From: Chryseomicrobium palamuruense
Lineage (GTDB): Bacteria > Bacillota > Bacilli > Bacillales_A > Planococcaceae
Assembly (NCBI RefSeq): GCF_042649045.1
Contig: NZ_JBHSEF010000009.1
Span: forward strand, 62,001 to 126,000
Direction: 5' to 3'
DNA: 64,000 bases
Positions 16,844-25,761 of the stretch are shown here, piece after piece. The notes beneath the pieces were generated by a model, which saw nothing but the letters and a program-made list of their open reading frames with translations, was not told the origin of the DNA and did no database searches. The translations under genes were made by a program, and so were the position numbers. Position 1 is the first letter of the stretch. Each line of letters opens with the position of its first letter.

Positions 16844-17528
16844 AGTGCGCCTCCTCGGTAATCGCACCGTCATGCATGCGGTACTGGCGATGTGCTGTTC
16901 GCGCCACTTCTTCGTCATGTGTGATGATAACAAAGGTGATGCCAAATCGTTCATTTAAAAGCTGAATAAGCTGGAGGATTTCTTGTTCCGTCTCCGAATC
17001 CAAACTTCCCGTAGGTTCGTCAGCTAAGAGTATAGAGGGTTTCCCTATCAAAGCCCGGCCAATACTGACACGTTGTTGCTGACCGCCTGACAATTCATTC
17101 GGATAATGGTCTTCTACTTCGAGCAAGCCGACTTGTGTGAGCATTTCTTTCACACGTGCTTGTCGTTCGACTTTCTTTACACCTTGTAATTTAAGTGGCA
17201 GTTCTACATTTTCAAATGCCGTCAATCCGGGCATCAACTGAAAACTTTGAAAGATAAAGCCATAATTCTGCAATCGGAAATTCGATTTTTCCGTCTCATT
17301 CTTAGAAGTGATTTCCTGTCGGTTCACTTGAATCGTGCCGGAATCTGGACTCATAAAGCCAGCCACTAGATTAAGTAGTGTGGATTTCCCCGAGCCACTC
17401 TTCCCGAGGATAGCCACGATCTCTCCTTCAGCGACATCTAAACTGACGTTCCGAAGCACCGGAACTTTTTTCTCGTTTCCTTTTTTACCAATGGCAAATG
17501 TGTGATTCAGTTGGTGAATCGCAATCAT
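16833..17528 (-). CDS. MacB/LolD-type ABC transporter ATP-binding protein
   Basis: 231 residues with Walker A GKSGSGKST near residue 40, Q-loop FQSFQLMPGLT, signature LSGGQQQRVSIGRAL, Walker B ILLADEPTGSLD and the H-loop VIITHDEEVA. This matches the MacB/LolD/YknY subfamily that pairs with FtsX-like permeases, which is what follows. First gene of a two-gene operon. Confidence 0.9.
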   Translation of the reverse strand: MIAIHQLNHTFAIGKKGNEKKVPVLRNVSLDVAEGEIVAILGKSGSGKSTLLNLVAGFMSPDSGTIQVNRQEITSKNETEKSNFRLQNYGFIFQSFQLMPGLTAFENVELPLKLQGVKKVERQARVKEMLTQVGLLEVEDHYPNELSGGQQQRVSIGRALIGKPSILLADEPTGSLDSETEQEILQLIQLLNERFGITFVIITHDEEVARTAHRQYRMHDGAITEEAHYVS

Positions 17529-17633
17529 TGGAACACTTCCTTTCTTGTATAATCTAAGTATAGAACGTAAATCTTACCAAAAAGGTACCGACATTCTGAA
17601 GAAATTCTTAAGAACACAAAAGGGGATATACTC

Positions 17634-18338
17634 ATGTTTGAAATGATTACAAAACCAGGGGAATATACGCTAGCCGATCAAAAGAAAGAGCCAAGTATTT
17701 CCGTAGAAGAATATAGAGAAGGACTGAATAAGTTAATAATAGAGTGGCAGCAAGGAGATACACCCTATCTGTCTCTATTAATGGATCCAGTTTTTGAAGA
17801 AGAGTTGAAGAATCAAGGATTTCGAGTCGTGTCAACGATTGTAGAACATGAGCGAGGATTAATAGAAGAATTGCCACAGATACTCCAGTCATGGCGAACT
17901 CTCTACGCGAGTGAGCGAACCGATAATCAGTTTGCAGATATTTATGAAGCGTGTAAAAGTGGGTCCGTTAATAAGAATCAATTGTTTACCATGGATCAAA
18001 TCATGGAATCCCTCCGTTTGGAACTCGGGGAAGGATGGAGAGAGCTTGCGATGTTGTTTTATGAGCAAGACGAAGTGATAGGAATGGCCATACCTCATAT
18101 CGAACCCAACACGACTTCGGAGGGACGACTCTTCTATTTCGGGATGATGCCGAAGTGGCGGGGAAAGGGAAAAGCTACAGTTTGCCACGCAACTGCCCTT
18201 CACCGTCTGAAAGAACTGGGGGCTTCTCATTATGTGGGCAGTACGGATACGTCCAACATAGGTATGATTCGTATTATGGTAGCAAATGGTGCAGCAGAAA
18301 GAGACCGCAAAGGCATTTATCGTATCGATCGAAACTGA
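17634..18338 (+). CDS. GNAT family N-acetyltransferase
   Basis: 234 residues. The C-terminal half carries the acetyl-CoA-binding region: FYFGMMPKWRGKGKATVCHA near residues 165-185 (the RGxGxA motif) and GSTDTSNIGMIRIMVANGA near 200-220. The N-terminal half is less conserved. Preceded by AAGGGGATA. Single gene; substrate unknown. Confidence 0.75.
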   Translation: MFEMITKPGEYTLADQKKEPSISVEEYREGLNKLIIEWQQGDTPYLSLLMDPVFEEELKNQGFRVVSTIVEHERGLIEELPQILQSWRTLYASERTDNQFADIYEACKSGSVNKNQLFTMDQIMESLRLELGEGWRELAMLFYEQDEVIGMAIPHIEPNTTSEGRLFYFGMMPKWRGKGKATVCHATALHRLKELGASHYVGSTDTSNIGMIRIMVANGAAERDRKGIYRIDRN

Positions 18339-18449
18339 CTCTGTTGAAATCTCCAGAGTATTACCCATCGCTTCCTATGCATGTAAAAAAAGAGAATTGA
18401 TTGCATGAATTCTGAGTATACTGACGATTTGAAGGCGACAGTGTTTCAC

Positions 18450-18478
18450 TTTTCATTCCAGCAAACATATGGTATAAA
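18450..18478 (+). promoter_or_regulatory. Promoter of the yrrT-luxS-mccAB operon
   Basis: -35 TTTTCA (18450-18455), 17-bp spacer, extended -10 TGG-TATAAA (18473-18478). An imperfect palindrome around TTAGTATTCTACTAGGATTA (18484-18503) lies just downstream and could be a CymR-type site; that is inference. Confidence 0.6.
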
Positions 18479-18532
18479 TAATCTTAGTATTCTACTAGGA
18501 TTAATAATATGAGGGATAGAGGAGCAACGAGA

Positions 18533-19183
18533 GTGGGAAAAGAATTTTTACACATCTTTGATGAGTGGGCTGAACAATATGATGCGAGTGTCAGTGGGCA
18601 AGACCCGCAATATGCGGATGTGTTTGAACGATATGAAGAGATTCTTGATGCGGTGGCGGCACGAGTGCAGGGAACTGTTATTGAATTTGGGCCTGGAACA
18701 GGGAATCTTACAAAAAGGGTTTTAGAAAAAGGTGTCGAAGTAGTACCAGTAGAACCTCATGATAAGATGAGGGAGCTGTTTCAAGAACGCTTTACAGATC
18801 TACAGGTGCAAGAAGGTGATTTACTCGAGTTTGCCGTTCCAGAGCAACCTATCCACGGGTTCATCAGTAGCTACGTCTTTCATCATTTAACAGATGAAGA
18901 AAAAGGCATCGCCTTAAAGAAATATGCGTCGATTTTACCTGTGAATGGAAAAGTCGTATTTGCCGATACTGTCTTCATCACGGAAGAAGCGAAGCAGAAT
19001 CAGATCGATAAAGAAAAAGAACGCGGATTTGCAGCTGTCGCAGAAGACTTGGAACGTGAATACTATACAACGATTCCAGTGCTTGAGAATCTGTTCCAAG
19101 AGGCTGGATTTACCGTCACTTTTACACAAATGAACGACTATGTCTGGCTCATGGACGCCACTTTAGGAGGAGATTCGAAATGA
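18533..19183 (+). CDS. yrrT: YrrT-like SAM-dependent methyltransferase
   Basis: 216 residues from the GTG at 18533, preceded by GAGGAG; MGKEFLHIFDEWAEQYD then aligns with the known YrrT start. Class I methyltransferase motif I is VIEFGPGTGNLT near residues 48-60. In B. subtilis yrrT leads the operon converting methionine to cysteine through homocysteine. Here it overlaps luxS by ATGA. It is assumed to use S-adenosylmethionine; its acceptor is not established. Confidence 0.85.
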   Translation: MGKEFLHIFDEWAEQYDASVSGQDPQYADVFERYEEILDAVAARVQGTVIEFGPGTGNLTKRVLEKGVEVVPVEPHDKMRELFQERFTDLQVQEGDLLEFAVPEQPIHGFISSYVFHHLTDEEKGIALKKYASILPVNGKVVFADTVFITEEAKQNQIDKEKERGFAAVAEDLEREYYTTIPVLENLFQEAGFTVTFTQMNDYVWLMDATLGGDSK

Positions 19184-19656
19184 AACAAATGAATGTAGAA
19201 AGCTTTAACCTCGATCACACGGAAGTTGCCGCACCGTATGTTCGTCTTGCAGGAACGAAATCAGGTCAAGCAGGTGACATGGTATTAAAGTATGACATCC
19301 GTTTCAAACAGCCGAATGAAGAGTTTATGGAAATGAAAGGCCTCCACTCATTGGAGCATTTAATGGCCGAGAACATTCGTAACCACACCGACAAAGTGGT
19401 CGACTTAAGTCCGATGGGATGCCAGACAGGTTTCTATCTATCTTTCATCAACCATGACAACTTTGATGAGGTCTTAACGATTCTCGAAAAAACATTAGAA
19501 GACGTATTAGAAGCAACAGAAGTACCGGCTTGTAACGTCGTGCAGTGCGGCTGGGCAGCGAACCACTCATTAGAAGGTGCTCAAGAGATTGCACGCGACA
19601 TGCTTGCGAAAAAAGATGAGTGGCATATCGTCTTCAAGGAAGGCGAAGAGGCATGA
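19180..19656 (+). CDS. luxS: S-ribosylhomocysteine lyase
   Basis: 158 residues with the metal site H56-x-x-E59-H60 (GLHSLEHLMAEN) and the later cysteine ligand in VVQCGWAANHS. LuxS cleaves S-ribosylhomocysteine to homocysteine and DPD, the precursor of autoinducer-2. It overlaps yrrT upstream and mccA downstream, so homocysteine feeds straight into transsulfuration. In B. subtilis this operon position holds mtnN, with luxS elsewhere. Confidence 0.96.
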   Translation: MKQMNVESFNLDHTEVAAPYVRLAGTKSGQAGDMVLKYDIRFKQPNEEFMEMKGLHSLEHLMAENIRNHTDKVVDLSPMGCQTGFYLSFINHDNFDEVLTILEKTLEDVLEATEVPACNVVQCGWAANHSLEGAQEIARDMLAKKDEWHIVFKEGEEA

Positions 19657-20591
19657 TCTACACACACGTGCATCAATTGATTGGGCAGACACCGCTCTTT
19701 GAAATCTCACAAATGGAGATTCCCAATCAGTGCCGCATCGTGGCAAAACTGGAATATCTAAATCCGGGAGGCAGTGTCAAGGACCGTCTTGGCATTGCCT
19801 TATTGCGTGATGCGGAAGAACGTGGCAAGTTACAACCTGGTGGCACCGTCATTGAACCGACAGCAGGCAACACCGGAATCGGACTGGCGCTCGCAGCAGT
19901 TGGCCGAGGCTACCGAGTCATTTGTGTCGTACCGGAAAAATTCAGTGTCGAAAAACAGAAATTGATGAAGGCGCTCGGTGCAGAGCTCGTCAATACTCCG
20001 ACTTCAGAAGGCATGAAAGGCGCGATTGCCAAAGCACATTCCCTTGCGAAAGAAATGCCGGGTAGCTTTGTGCCGGGACAGTTTGAAAACCCGGCAAATC
20101 CTGGTGCATATGTAGATACATTAGGTCCGGAAATCTATGAAGCACTTGGTGGTAGACTTGATGTGTTTATAGCCGGAGGGGGCTCCGGTGGCACGTTCCA
20201 AGGAGTTGCTACCTACTTGAAACAACAAGACTCGTCCATTCGCACCGTCATTGTCGAGCCTGAAGGTTCCATTCTAAACGGTGGGGAAAGCGGGCCACAT
20301 GACACTGAAGGCATTGGCATGGAATTCATTCCGACATTTATGAACTCAGACCTGATGGAAGGTATTCATACCATTACAGATCGCGAGGCATTTTACTGGA
20401 TGCGCGAACTTGCGAAAAAGGAAGGATTACTTGTCGGTTCTTCCGCGGGAGCAGCGTTTGCAGCAGCTCTAAATGAAGCAGAGACGCTTCCGGAAGGCAG
20501 TGTCATTGCCACGGTATTTGCAGACTCGAGTGAACGTTATTTAAGTAAAGATGTATACGAATTATGGAAAGAGGAGGATTCACATGCGTGA
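19653..20591 (+). CDS. mccA: Cystathionine beta-synthase MccA (O-acetylserine-dependent)
   Basis: 312 residues from the ATG at 19653 overlapping the luxS stop. PLP lysine K43 lies in NPGGSVKDR. The phosphate-binding loop is GGGSGGTFQG and the substrate loop EPTAGNTGIG. Sequence features are shared with CysK; linkage to luxS and mccB favours MccA, which joins homocysteine and O-acetylserine to give cystathionine. No C-terminal CBS domains. Confidence 0.88.
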   Translation: MIYTHVHQLIGQTPLFEISQMEIPNQCRIVAKLEYLNPGGSVKDRLGIALLRDAEERGKLQPGGTVIEPTAGNTGIGLALAAVGRGYRVICVVPEKFSVEKQKLMKALGAELVNTPTSEGMKGAIAKAHSLAKEMPGSFVPGQFENPANPGAYVDTLGPEIYEALGGRLDVFIAGGGSGGTFQGVATYLKQQDSSIRTVIVEPEGSILNGGESGPHDTEGIGMEFIPTFMNSDLMEGIHTITDREAFYWMRELAKKEGLLVGSSAGAAFAAALNEAETLPEGSVIATVFADSSERYLSKDVYELWKEEDSHA

Positions 20592-21714
20592 AAAAACGAA
20601 GTTAATCCATGCAGGAATTGTGGGAGACGCAACGACGGGAGCAGTCTCCACACCGATTTATCAAGTGAGCACGTATAAGCAAGAAGCCGTCGGAAAGTTT
20701 AACGGCTATGAGTATTCTCGTACAGGCAACCCGACACGCCATGCACTGGAAGAGTTAATCAAAGATTTAGAGAGCGGGCACGCCGGTTTTGCATTTGGTT
20801 CCGGAATGGCTGCTATCACATCTGTGATGATGCTGTTCTCATCAGGGGACCACATCGTCGCAACCGATGATGTCTATGGCGGATCATACCGCGTCCTGAC
20901 AAAAGTCTTGAATCGCTTTGGTTTAGATGTAACCTTTGTAGATACCTCGTCTTTAGAAGCAGTGGAGGCGGCGATCAAGCCGAACACAAAAGCTTTATTT
21001 ATTGAGACACCAACCAACCCACTATTGAAAGTTTCCGACGTGCGTGCACTGACAGAACTGGCAAAGTCGAAAAATATTGTCACCATCGTCGACAACACAT
21101 TCATGACCCCATACTTGCAGAAACCACTGGAGCTCGGGGCAGATATCGTGCTTCATAGTGCAACAAAGTACCTTGGCGGGCACAGCGATGTTGTAGCTGG
21201 CCTCGTTGTGGTGAATTCTGAACAGTTGGCGACAGATATGCATTTCGTGCAAAACTCTGTAGGAGCTATTTTAGGGCCACAAGATTCATGGTTGTTGATC
21301 CGTGGGATTAAGACATTAGGACTTCGCATGGAAGAACACATTACAAGTGCACAAAAGATAGCGGAATACTTAGACGGACACGAGAAAGTCGGCAAGGTCT
21401 ATTACCCGGGACTCGCTGCTCATCCAGGCCGTGACGTGATGGCAGGGCAATCTCGCGGATTTGGTGGAATGATTTCCTTTGATGTCGGTTCTGCCGAAAA
21501 AGCTGACGAGTTACTATCTAAACTTCGTTACTTTACATTAGCGGAAAGCTTAGGTGCCGTCGAGAGCTTAATCTCTGTACCAGCACGTATGACACACGCA
21601 TCGATTCCGGCTGAGCGCCGTGCAGAACTGGGCATTGTCGATGGACTCGTACGTATCAGCGTAGGTATTGAAGATGTCGAGGACCTGTTAGAGGATTTAG
21701 AGCAGGCGTTGTAG
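20584..21714 (+). CDS. mccB: Cystathionine gamma-lyase/homocysteine gamma-lyase MccB
   Basis: 376 residues from the ATG at 20584 (MREKTKLIHAG), preceded by GAGGAGG, overlapping mccA by 8 bp. The PLP lysine is K195 in HSATKYLGGHSD. Cys/Met metabolism PLP-family features include YEYSRTGNPTRHALE and GSGMAAITSV. It releases cysteine from cystathionine, completing the reverse transsulfuration pathway from LuxS homocysteine. Last gene; terminator follows. Confidence 0.92.
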   Translation: MREKTKLIHAGIVGDATTGAVSTPIYQVSTYKQEAVGKFNGYEYSRTGNPTRHALEELIKDLESGHAGFAFGSGMAAITSVMMLFSSGDHIVATDDVYGGSYRVLTKVLNRFGLDVTFVDTSSLEAVEAAIKPNTKALFIETPTNPLLKVSDVRALTELAKSKNIVTIVDNTFMTPYLQKPLELGADIVLHSATKYLGGHSDVVAGLVVVNSEQLATDMHFVQNSVGAILGPQDSWLLIRGIKTLGLRMEEHITSAQKIAEYLDGHEKVGKVYYPGLAAHPGRDVMAGQSRGFGGMISFDVGSAEKADELLSKLRYFTLAESLGAVESLISVPARMTHASIPAERRAELGIVDGLVRISVGIEDVEDLLEDLEQAL

Positions 21715-21720
21715 TAAAAT

Positions 21721-21763
21721 AAACCCCCTTCATTCACTACTTAAGTGAGTAAGGGGGTTTAAA
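21721..21763 (+). terminator. Terminator after mccB
   Basis: AAACCCCCTT (21721-21730) pairs with AAGGGGGTTT (21751-21760) and encloses a second small stem, TCACT/AGTGA. T-rich sequence is short, but A-rich flanks could allow both strands. Confidence 0.8.
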
Positions 21764-21798
21764 ATTTAAAAAGGAAGTCGGACTCATCCGACTTCCTT
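21762..21798 (-). terminator. Second hairpin, terminator-like on the minus strand
   Basis: AAGGAAGTCGGA (21771-21782) and TCCGACTTCCTT (21787-21798) form a perfect 12-bp stem with a 4-nt loop. On the minus strand it is followed by TTTTTAAATTTT. No leftward gene ends nearby, so it may protect against antisense transcription. Confidence 0.6.
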
Positions 21799-22115
21799 AA
21801 GTGCAGGCCAAAGCGTTGCACCGCTATTAGTAATATATATCATAACAAACAACTATATACTTGTAAATAAATTGATTTTACAAATAGTGCTCAAGAGTTC
21901 TTACTTTATTTCTTGCATCCGTTCCTAGGACGGAAGGATAATCTGAAAATGGTATAGATTCTTTCAAGCTTTCAGAGTATGATTTAAAATCACGAGAATC
22001 ACACTTTCAGCAGATAACACAGGCTCTTTCGAAGACGACACCACAATGCTACACTTAGGGAAACAAAAAGAATTTTATGATAGGACAACCACTCAACTAC
22101 AAGGAGCATGCATCT
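21799..22115. other. Intergenic stretch with no recognised gene
   Basis: AT-rich spacer between the mccB terminators and the Gfo/Idh gene. No ORF with a ribosome binding site or structured RNA was recognised; only a small inverted repeat, TCCGT-TCCTAGG-ACGGA, near 21918. Confidence 0.6.
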
Positions 22116-23078
22116 ATGACAAACTTACTGAAAATCGGCATCGTCGGAACAGGGGTAATGGCTGAGCGGATGATGAACAGCTTTGCGAACCATCCCCGTT
22201 TACAAATAAACGGCATCTGTGACGTAAACGAAGAACGTGTGAAGGAACTTGCAACTAAGTTCGATACAGTGGCCTACACGAATTATCAAGATTTATTAGA
22301 TAAGCAAGACCTCGATATCGTCTACGTGGCTGTTCCGCCGAAGTGGCACCATGAAGTAGCAAAGGCAGTTCTTACAAAAGACATTCATATCTTATGTGAG
22401 AAACCACTCGCAAATTCTGTTGAAGAAGCAGCGGAACTACTCGCATTATCAAAAGAAAAAGGTGTAGTGACAGCGATGAACTTCCCTCTCAATTATGAAG
22501 AGGGGACGCGTGCATTTGAGCGATTGATTCAAGACAATTATGTAGGTAAGTTACGCCGCGTAGAGTTGCGCATGGAATTTCCGAAATGGCCACGTCCACG
22601 ACAACAGAACAGCTGGATCAGCACACGTGAACAAGGCGGCTTTGTATTTGAAGTAGCAGGACACCTCGTTCAACAGATCCTCCGTACCTTTGGCCCGATC
22701 GGTGATGTGAAGGCGGACCTTGAACTTGCTGAGGATCCAGCTCTCTCGGAAACGGGTATTATGGCAACGATGCAACTCAAATCAGGTGCTCCCGTATACT
22801 TTAACGGCATTGCTGGAACAGCAGGGACGCATAGCCAAGATATCGAACTGACAGCGTATGGCTCAGAAGGAACCGTTAAACTTTCTAATTATGCACACCT
22901 CACAGCCGGAAAAATAGGCGAAGAGTTGGTGCACATCCCACTTGAAGACAAAGTGCGCACCGAAGAATTGATAGACGCTTTTGTAGCGGCGGTGGAGGGT
23001 CAAGACGCGGAACTATATGACTTCCAAGTCGGATACGATGTCCAAGTGGTACTCGAGAAATTACGTCAGGTAGAGTAA
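22116..23078 (+). CDS. Gfo/Idh/MocA family NAD(P)-dependent oxidoreductase
   Basis: 320 residues from the ATG at 22116 (MTNLLKIGIVGTG), preceded by AAGGAG. Rossmann motif GIVGTGVMAERM at 8-19 and the catalytic EKP motif in HILCEKPLANS near residue 95. The C-terminal half is the beta-sheet substrate domain. Family members oxidise sugars, inositols and similar alcohols. Single gene with its own terminator; substrate unknown. Confidence 0.88.
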   Translation: MTNLLKIGIVGTGVMAERMMNSFANHPRLQINGICDVNEERVKELATKFDTVAYTNYQDLLDKQDLDIVYVAVPPKWHHEVAKAVLTKDIHILCEKPLANSVEEAAELLALSKEKGVVTAMNFPLNYEEGTRAFERLIQDNYVGKLRRVELRMEFPKWPRPRQQNSWISTREQGGFVFEVAGHLVQQILRTFGPIGDVKADLELAEDPALSETGIMATMQLKSGAPVYFNGIAGTAGTHSQDIELTAYGSEGTVKLSNYAHLTAGKIGEELVHIPLEDKVRTEELIDAFVAAVEGQDAELYDFQVGYDVQVVLEKLRQVE

Positions 23079-23094
23079 TAAACGAATGATGGAC

Positions 23095-23130
23095 ACCCGC
23101 ATGCTGATTTTAAGTGTGCGGGTATTTTTA
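23095..23130 (+). terminator. Terminator after the Gfo/Idh gene
   Basis: ACCCGCA (23095-23101) pairs with TGCGGGT (23117-23123), followed by ATTTTTAT. Confidence 0.8.
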
Positions 23131-23189
23131 TGGGTGTCCCGTGTACTGTTTCCGTGGATGACCATTTACACGTAAAAAGCCCAGTATGC

Positions 23190-23365
23190 ATGCACGTTTT
23201 AAATGCTTGAACCAAATGGGTCCTTGAACCGACCCAAACACAATCTCGAATGATGCCAAACGAGGCCTTCAATGGACCTAAGTTGCTCGCCTCTACCTCA
23301 CAAGGACCTTCCATGAACCAAGTAAGTGTTCCAACCGAACCAATTACGCTCTTCAATGAACCCAA
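23190..23365. repeat. Degenerate interspersed repeat, about 40-bp period
   Basis: On the minus strand a GGTTCATTGAAGR-like motif recurs: GGTTCATTGAAG (near 23362), GGTTCATGGAAG (near 23319), GGTCCATTGAAG (near 23278), GGTTCAAGGACC (near 23233) and GGTTCAAG (near 23212). Spacing is roughly 20-45 bp. There is no plausible ribosome binding site. It looks like an eroded tandem array filling the intergenic region. Confidence 0.45.
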
Positions 23366-23566
23366 CTCTTCTTAAAACGCATAATCCCCCACCAAATCCA
23401 CTCAAAGCCACCACCCCATCAAGAAACCATTTTGCAAGAATTCCGGCACTTATCCATGATTTCAAACAATGATTTTCTTCCTATATTTATTTCTGAAATT
23501 CAGGGCTTGAAAATATACAGAAATAGGAGCACTATATAGTGGAATCCTAACAAAAATAAATAACAA

Positions 23567-23596
23567 TTGACTTATATAACTAAGAGATTATATAAT
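23567..23596 (+). promoter_or_regulatory. arsR promoter with probable ArsR operator
   Basis: -35 TTGACT (23567-23572), 18-bp spacer, -10 TATAAT (23591-23596). Two copies of TTATATAA (23572-23579 and 23588-23595) form a perfect interrupted palindrome that covers the spacer and -10, ideal for repression by ArsR. Confidence 0.75.
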
Positions 23597-23619
23597 CACA
23601 TCGGATGGAGGTCCTTTGT

Positions 23620-23970
23620 ATGCAAACCACTCATCATCAATTATCGATTGACCATATGTCCCACTTATTAAAACTCATCAGTGATCCGACGCGTCTGACC
23701 ATGCTGAAAGTAATGCAGTCGAATGAGTGCTGTGTCTGTGAATTTGTCGAAATGTTTGAAATTAGCCAGCCAGCAATTAGCCAACATCTTAAGAAACTGA
23801 AAGATGGAGGACTTGTTCATGAAAAAAGGAATGGGCACTGGATTTTTTACTCACTTAATCCCGCCTATCCTCATTCAGAGATGCTTGAAACGGTCTTAGA
23901 TGCTGTGACAAGTCAAGACGGACGCATTGAAGAACTGACTAAAAAAGGATTACGTGTGAGCTGTAACTAG
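23620..23970 (+). CDS. arsR: ArsR-family arsenite-responsive repressor
   Basis: 116 residues from the ATG at 23620, preceded by GGAGGT. Winged-helix DNA-binding domain with ISDPTRLTML and the recognition helix QPAISQHLKKLK. The cysteine-rich NECCVCEF at about residues 35-42 matches the ELCVCDL metalloid-binding site. It should repress the arsRBC operon until arsenite binds. Confidence 0.92.
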   Translation: MQTTHHQLSIDHMSHLLKLISDPTRLTMLKVMQSNECCVCEFVEMFEISQPAISQHLKKLKDGGLVHEKRNGHWIFYSLNPAYPHSEMLETVLDAVTSQDGRIEELTKKGLRVSCN

Positions 23971-23984
23971 AGAGGAGCACTACT

Positions 23985-25283
23985 TTGTTTTCAGTCATTG
24001 CTGCAGCCGTCATATTTATTGTGACGCTGATTTTTGTCATATGGCAGCCAAAAGGGTTGTCGATTGGATGGTCTGCTACGGCAGGGGCTGTTCTTGCATT
24101 ACTCGTAGGAGTCGTTGATTTTGGCGATGTCGCCGATGTGACATCGATTGTTTGGAATGCGACACTTACTTTTGTTGCCCTTATTTTAATTTCCCTGATT
24201 CTCGATGAAATTGGATTTTTTGAATGGGCTGCTTTACATATGGCACGCATCGCAGGAGGCAATGGGCTCCGGATGTTCATTTATGTGATTTTACTCGGTG
24301 CTATTGTTGCGGCGCTCTTTGCAAACGATGGAGCAGCTCTTATCTTGACGCCTATCGTTCTCGCCATGGTCCGAAACTTGAAGTTTGAAGAGAAAATGAT
24401 CTTCCCGTTTATTATTGCCAGCGGATTTATTGCGGATACGACCTCACTTCCGTTCGTCATCAGTAACTTAGTGAACATCGTTTCTGCCGACTTTTTCGGA
24501 ATCGGCTTTATCGAGTATGCGAGCCGGATGATTGTGCCGAACTTCTTCTCACTGGGAGCAAGTATTCTTGTCCTCTATCTATTCTTCCGGAAAAGTCTTC
24601 CGAAGAACTATGATGTCGCTGACTTAAAGCTTCCTGTTGAAGCAATTAGAGATAACCGTATGTTCCGGATCTCTTGGATTGTCCTTGCCGTTCTCTTAGT
24701 CGGCTACTTTGCAAGTGAGCCACTTCATATTCCGGTTTCCTTTATTGCGGGAATCGTGGCGATTGTATTTTTGGCACTGGCTCGTCGCAGCCCAGCCGTC
24801 CACACAAGAGCAGTTGTGAAAGGGGCACCGTGGGCCATTGTATTCTTCTCGATTGGCATGTATGTCGTGGTTTACGGTCTCCGGAATGCAGGACTGACAT
24901 CCGTTCTAACAGATGTGATTCAGTGGACTGCTGATCAGGGCTTGTTCGCAGCGACCATCGGAATGGGCTTTATCGCAGCGATTCTGTCATCTGTTATGAA
25001 CAATATGCCAACGGTTATGATTGATGCACTTGCCATTGCGGATACGAATACCACAGGAATCGTTCGCGAAGCCCTCATTTACGCTAATGTGATCGGATCC
25101 GACCTTGGACCAAAAATTACGCCAATCGGGTCTCTCGCGACGTTGCTATGGCTCCATGTTCTCAGCTTAAAAGGTGTGAAGATATCATGGGGTACGTACT
25201 TTAAGACCGGAATCATCTTAACGATTCCTACATTGTTCATTACGCTTGTTGGCCTTTACATTTGGTTGCTTATTATTTATTAA
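23985..25283 (+). CDS. arsB: Arsenite efflux permease ArsB
   Basis: 432 residues with a TTG start at 23985 after AGAGGAG. About 11-12 hydrophobic helices cover the whole protein, with FANDGAALILTPIVLAM and NNMPTVMIDAL, conserved in ArsB/NhaD carriers. It exports arsenite or antimonite. Placed between arsR and arsC, 14 bp from each neighbour, which fixes the role. Confidence 0.92.
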   Translation: MFSVIAAAVIFIVTLIFVIWQPKGLSIGWSATAGAVLALLVGVVDFGDVADVTSIVWNATLTFVALILISLILDEIGFFEWAALHMARIAGGNGLRMFIYVILLGAIVAALFANDGAALILTPIVLAMVRNLKFEEKMIFPFIIASGFIADTTSLPFVISNLVNIVSADFFGIGFIEYASRMIVPNFFSLGASILVLYLFFRKSLPKNYDVADLKLPVEAIRDNRMFRISWIVLAVLLVGYFASEPLHIPVSFIAGIVAIVFLALARRSPAVHTRAVVKGAPWAIVFFSIGMYVVVYGLRNAGLTSVLTDVIQWTADQGLFAATIGMGFIAAILSSVMNNMPTVMIDALAIADTNTTGIVREALIYANVIGSDLGPKITPIGSLATLLWLHVLSLKGVKISWGTYFKTGIILTIPTLFITLVGLYIWLLIIY

Positions 25284-25298
25284 GAGGAGTGCTTAACG

Positions 25299-25721
25299 AT
25301 GGAAAAGAAAATCATTTATTTTTTATGTACCGGAAACTCATGTCGTAGCCAGATGGCCGACGGATGGGCAAAAAAACTTCTCGATTCAAGCGAGTGGGAG
25401 GTATACAGTGCAGGAATTGAAGCACACGGTGTGAATCCGAAGGCTGTGAAAGCGATGAACGAAGTCAGGATTGATATTTCGGAAAACACATCGGATATCA
25501 TCGATCCGGATTTATTAAACCGCGCAACGATTGCTGTGACTCTATGTGGGGATGCAGCAGACAAATGTCCGATTACTCCCCCATCTGTACGCCGTGAACA
25601 TTGGGGATTCCCTGATCCAGCAAAAGCAACAGGTACAGACGAAGAAGTATGGGCAGTCTTTCAAGATGTGCGTGATGCCATCGGGAAACGTATTGAAGAG
25701 TTTGCGAAAACTGGAAACTAA
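25299..25721 (+). CDS. arsC: Arsenate reductase, thioredoxin-coupled
   Basis: 140 residues of the low-molecular-weight phosphatase fold. The P-loop is C10-TGNSC-R16 and the redox cysteines C83 and C90 lie in VTLCGDAADKCP. The thioredoxin-dependent enzyme reduces arsenate to arsenite for ArsB to export. Last gene of arsRBC, followed by a terminator. Confidence 0.95.
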   Translation: MEKKIIYFLCTGNSCRSQMADGWAKKLLDSSEWEVYSAGIEAHGVNPKAVKAMNEVRIDISENTSDIIDPDLLNRATIAVTLCGDAADKCPITPPSVRREHWGFPDPAKATGTDEEVWAVFQDVRDAIGKRIEEFAKTGN

Positions 25722-25732
25722 ATAGATATACA

Positions 25733-25761
25733 AAAGAGAGGCCTCGGCCTCTCTTTTTTTA
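25733..25761 (+). terminator. Terminator after arsC
   Basis: AGAGAGGCC (25735-25743) pairs with GGCCTCTCT (25746-25754), followed by a T-run. It ends at the convergent recombinase-like gene. Confidence 0.9.

Noticed and set aside
23066..23365. 99-residue minus-strand ORF in the repeat region
   Set aside because: No SD and low-complexity repeated content; it overlaps a terminator. Treated as a repeat array.
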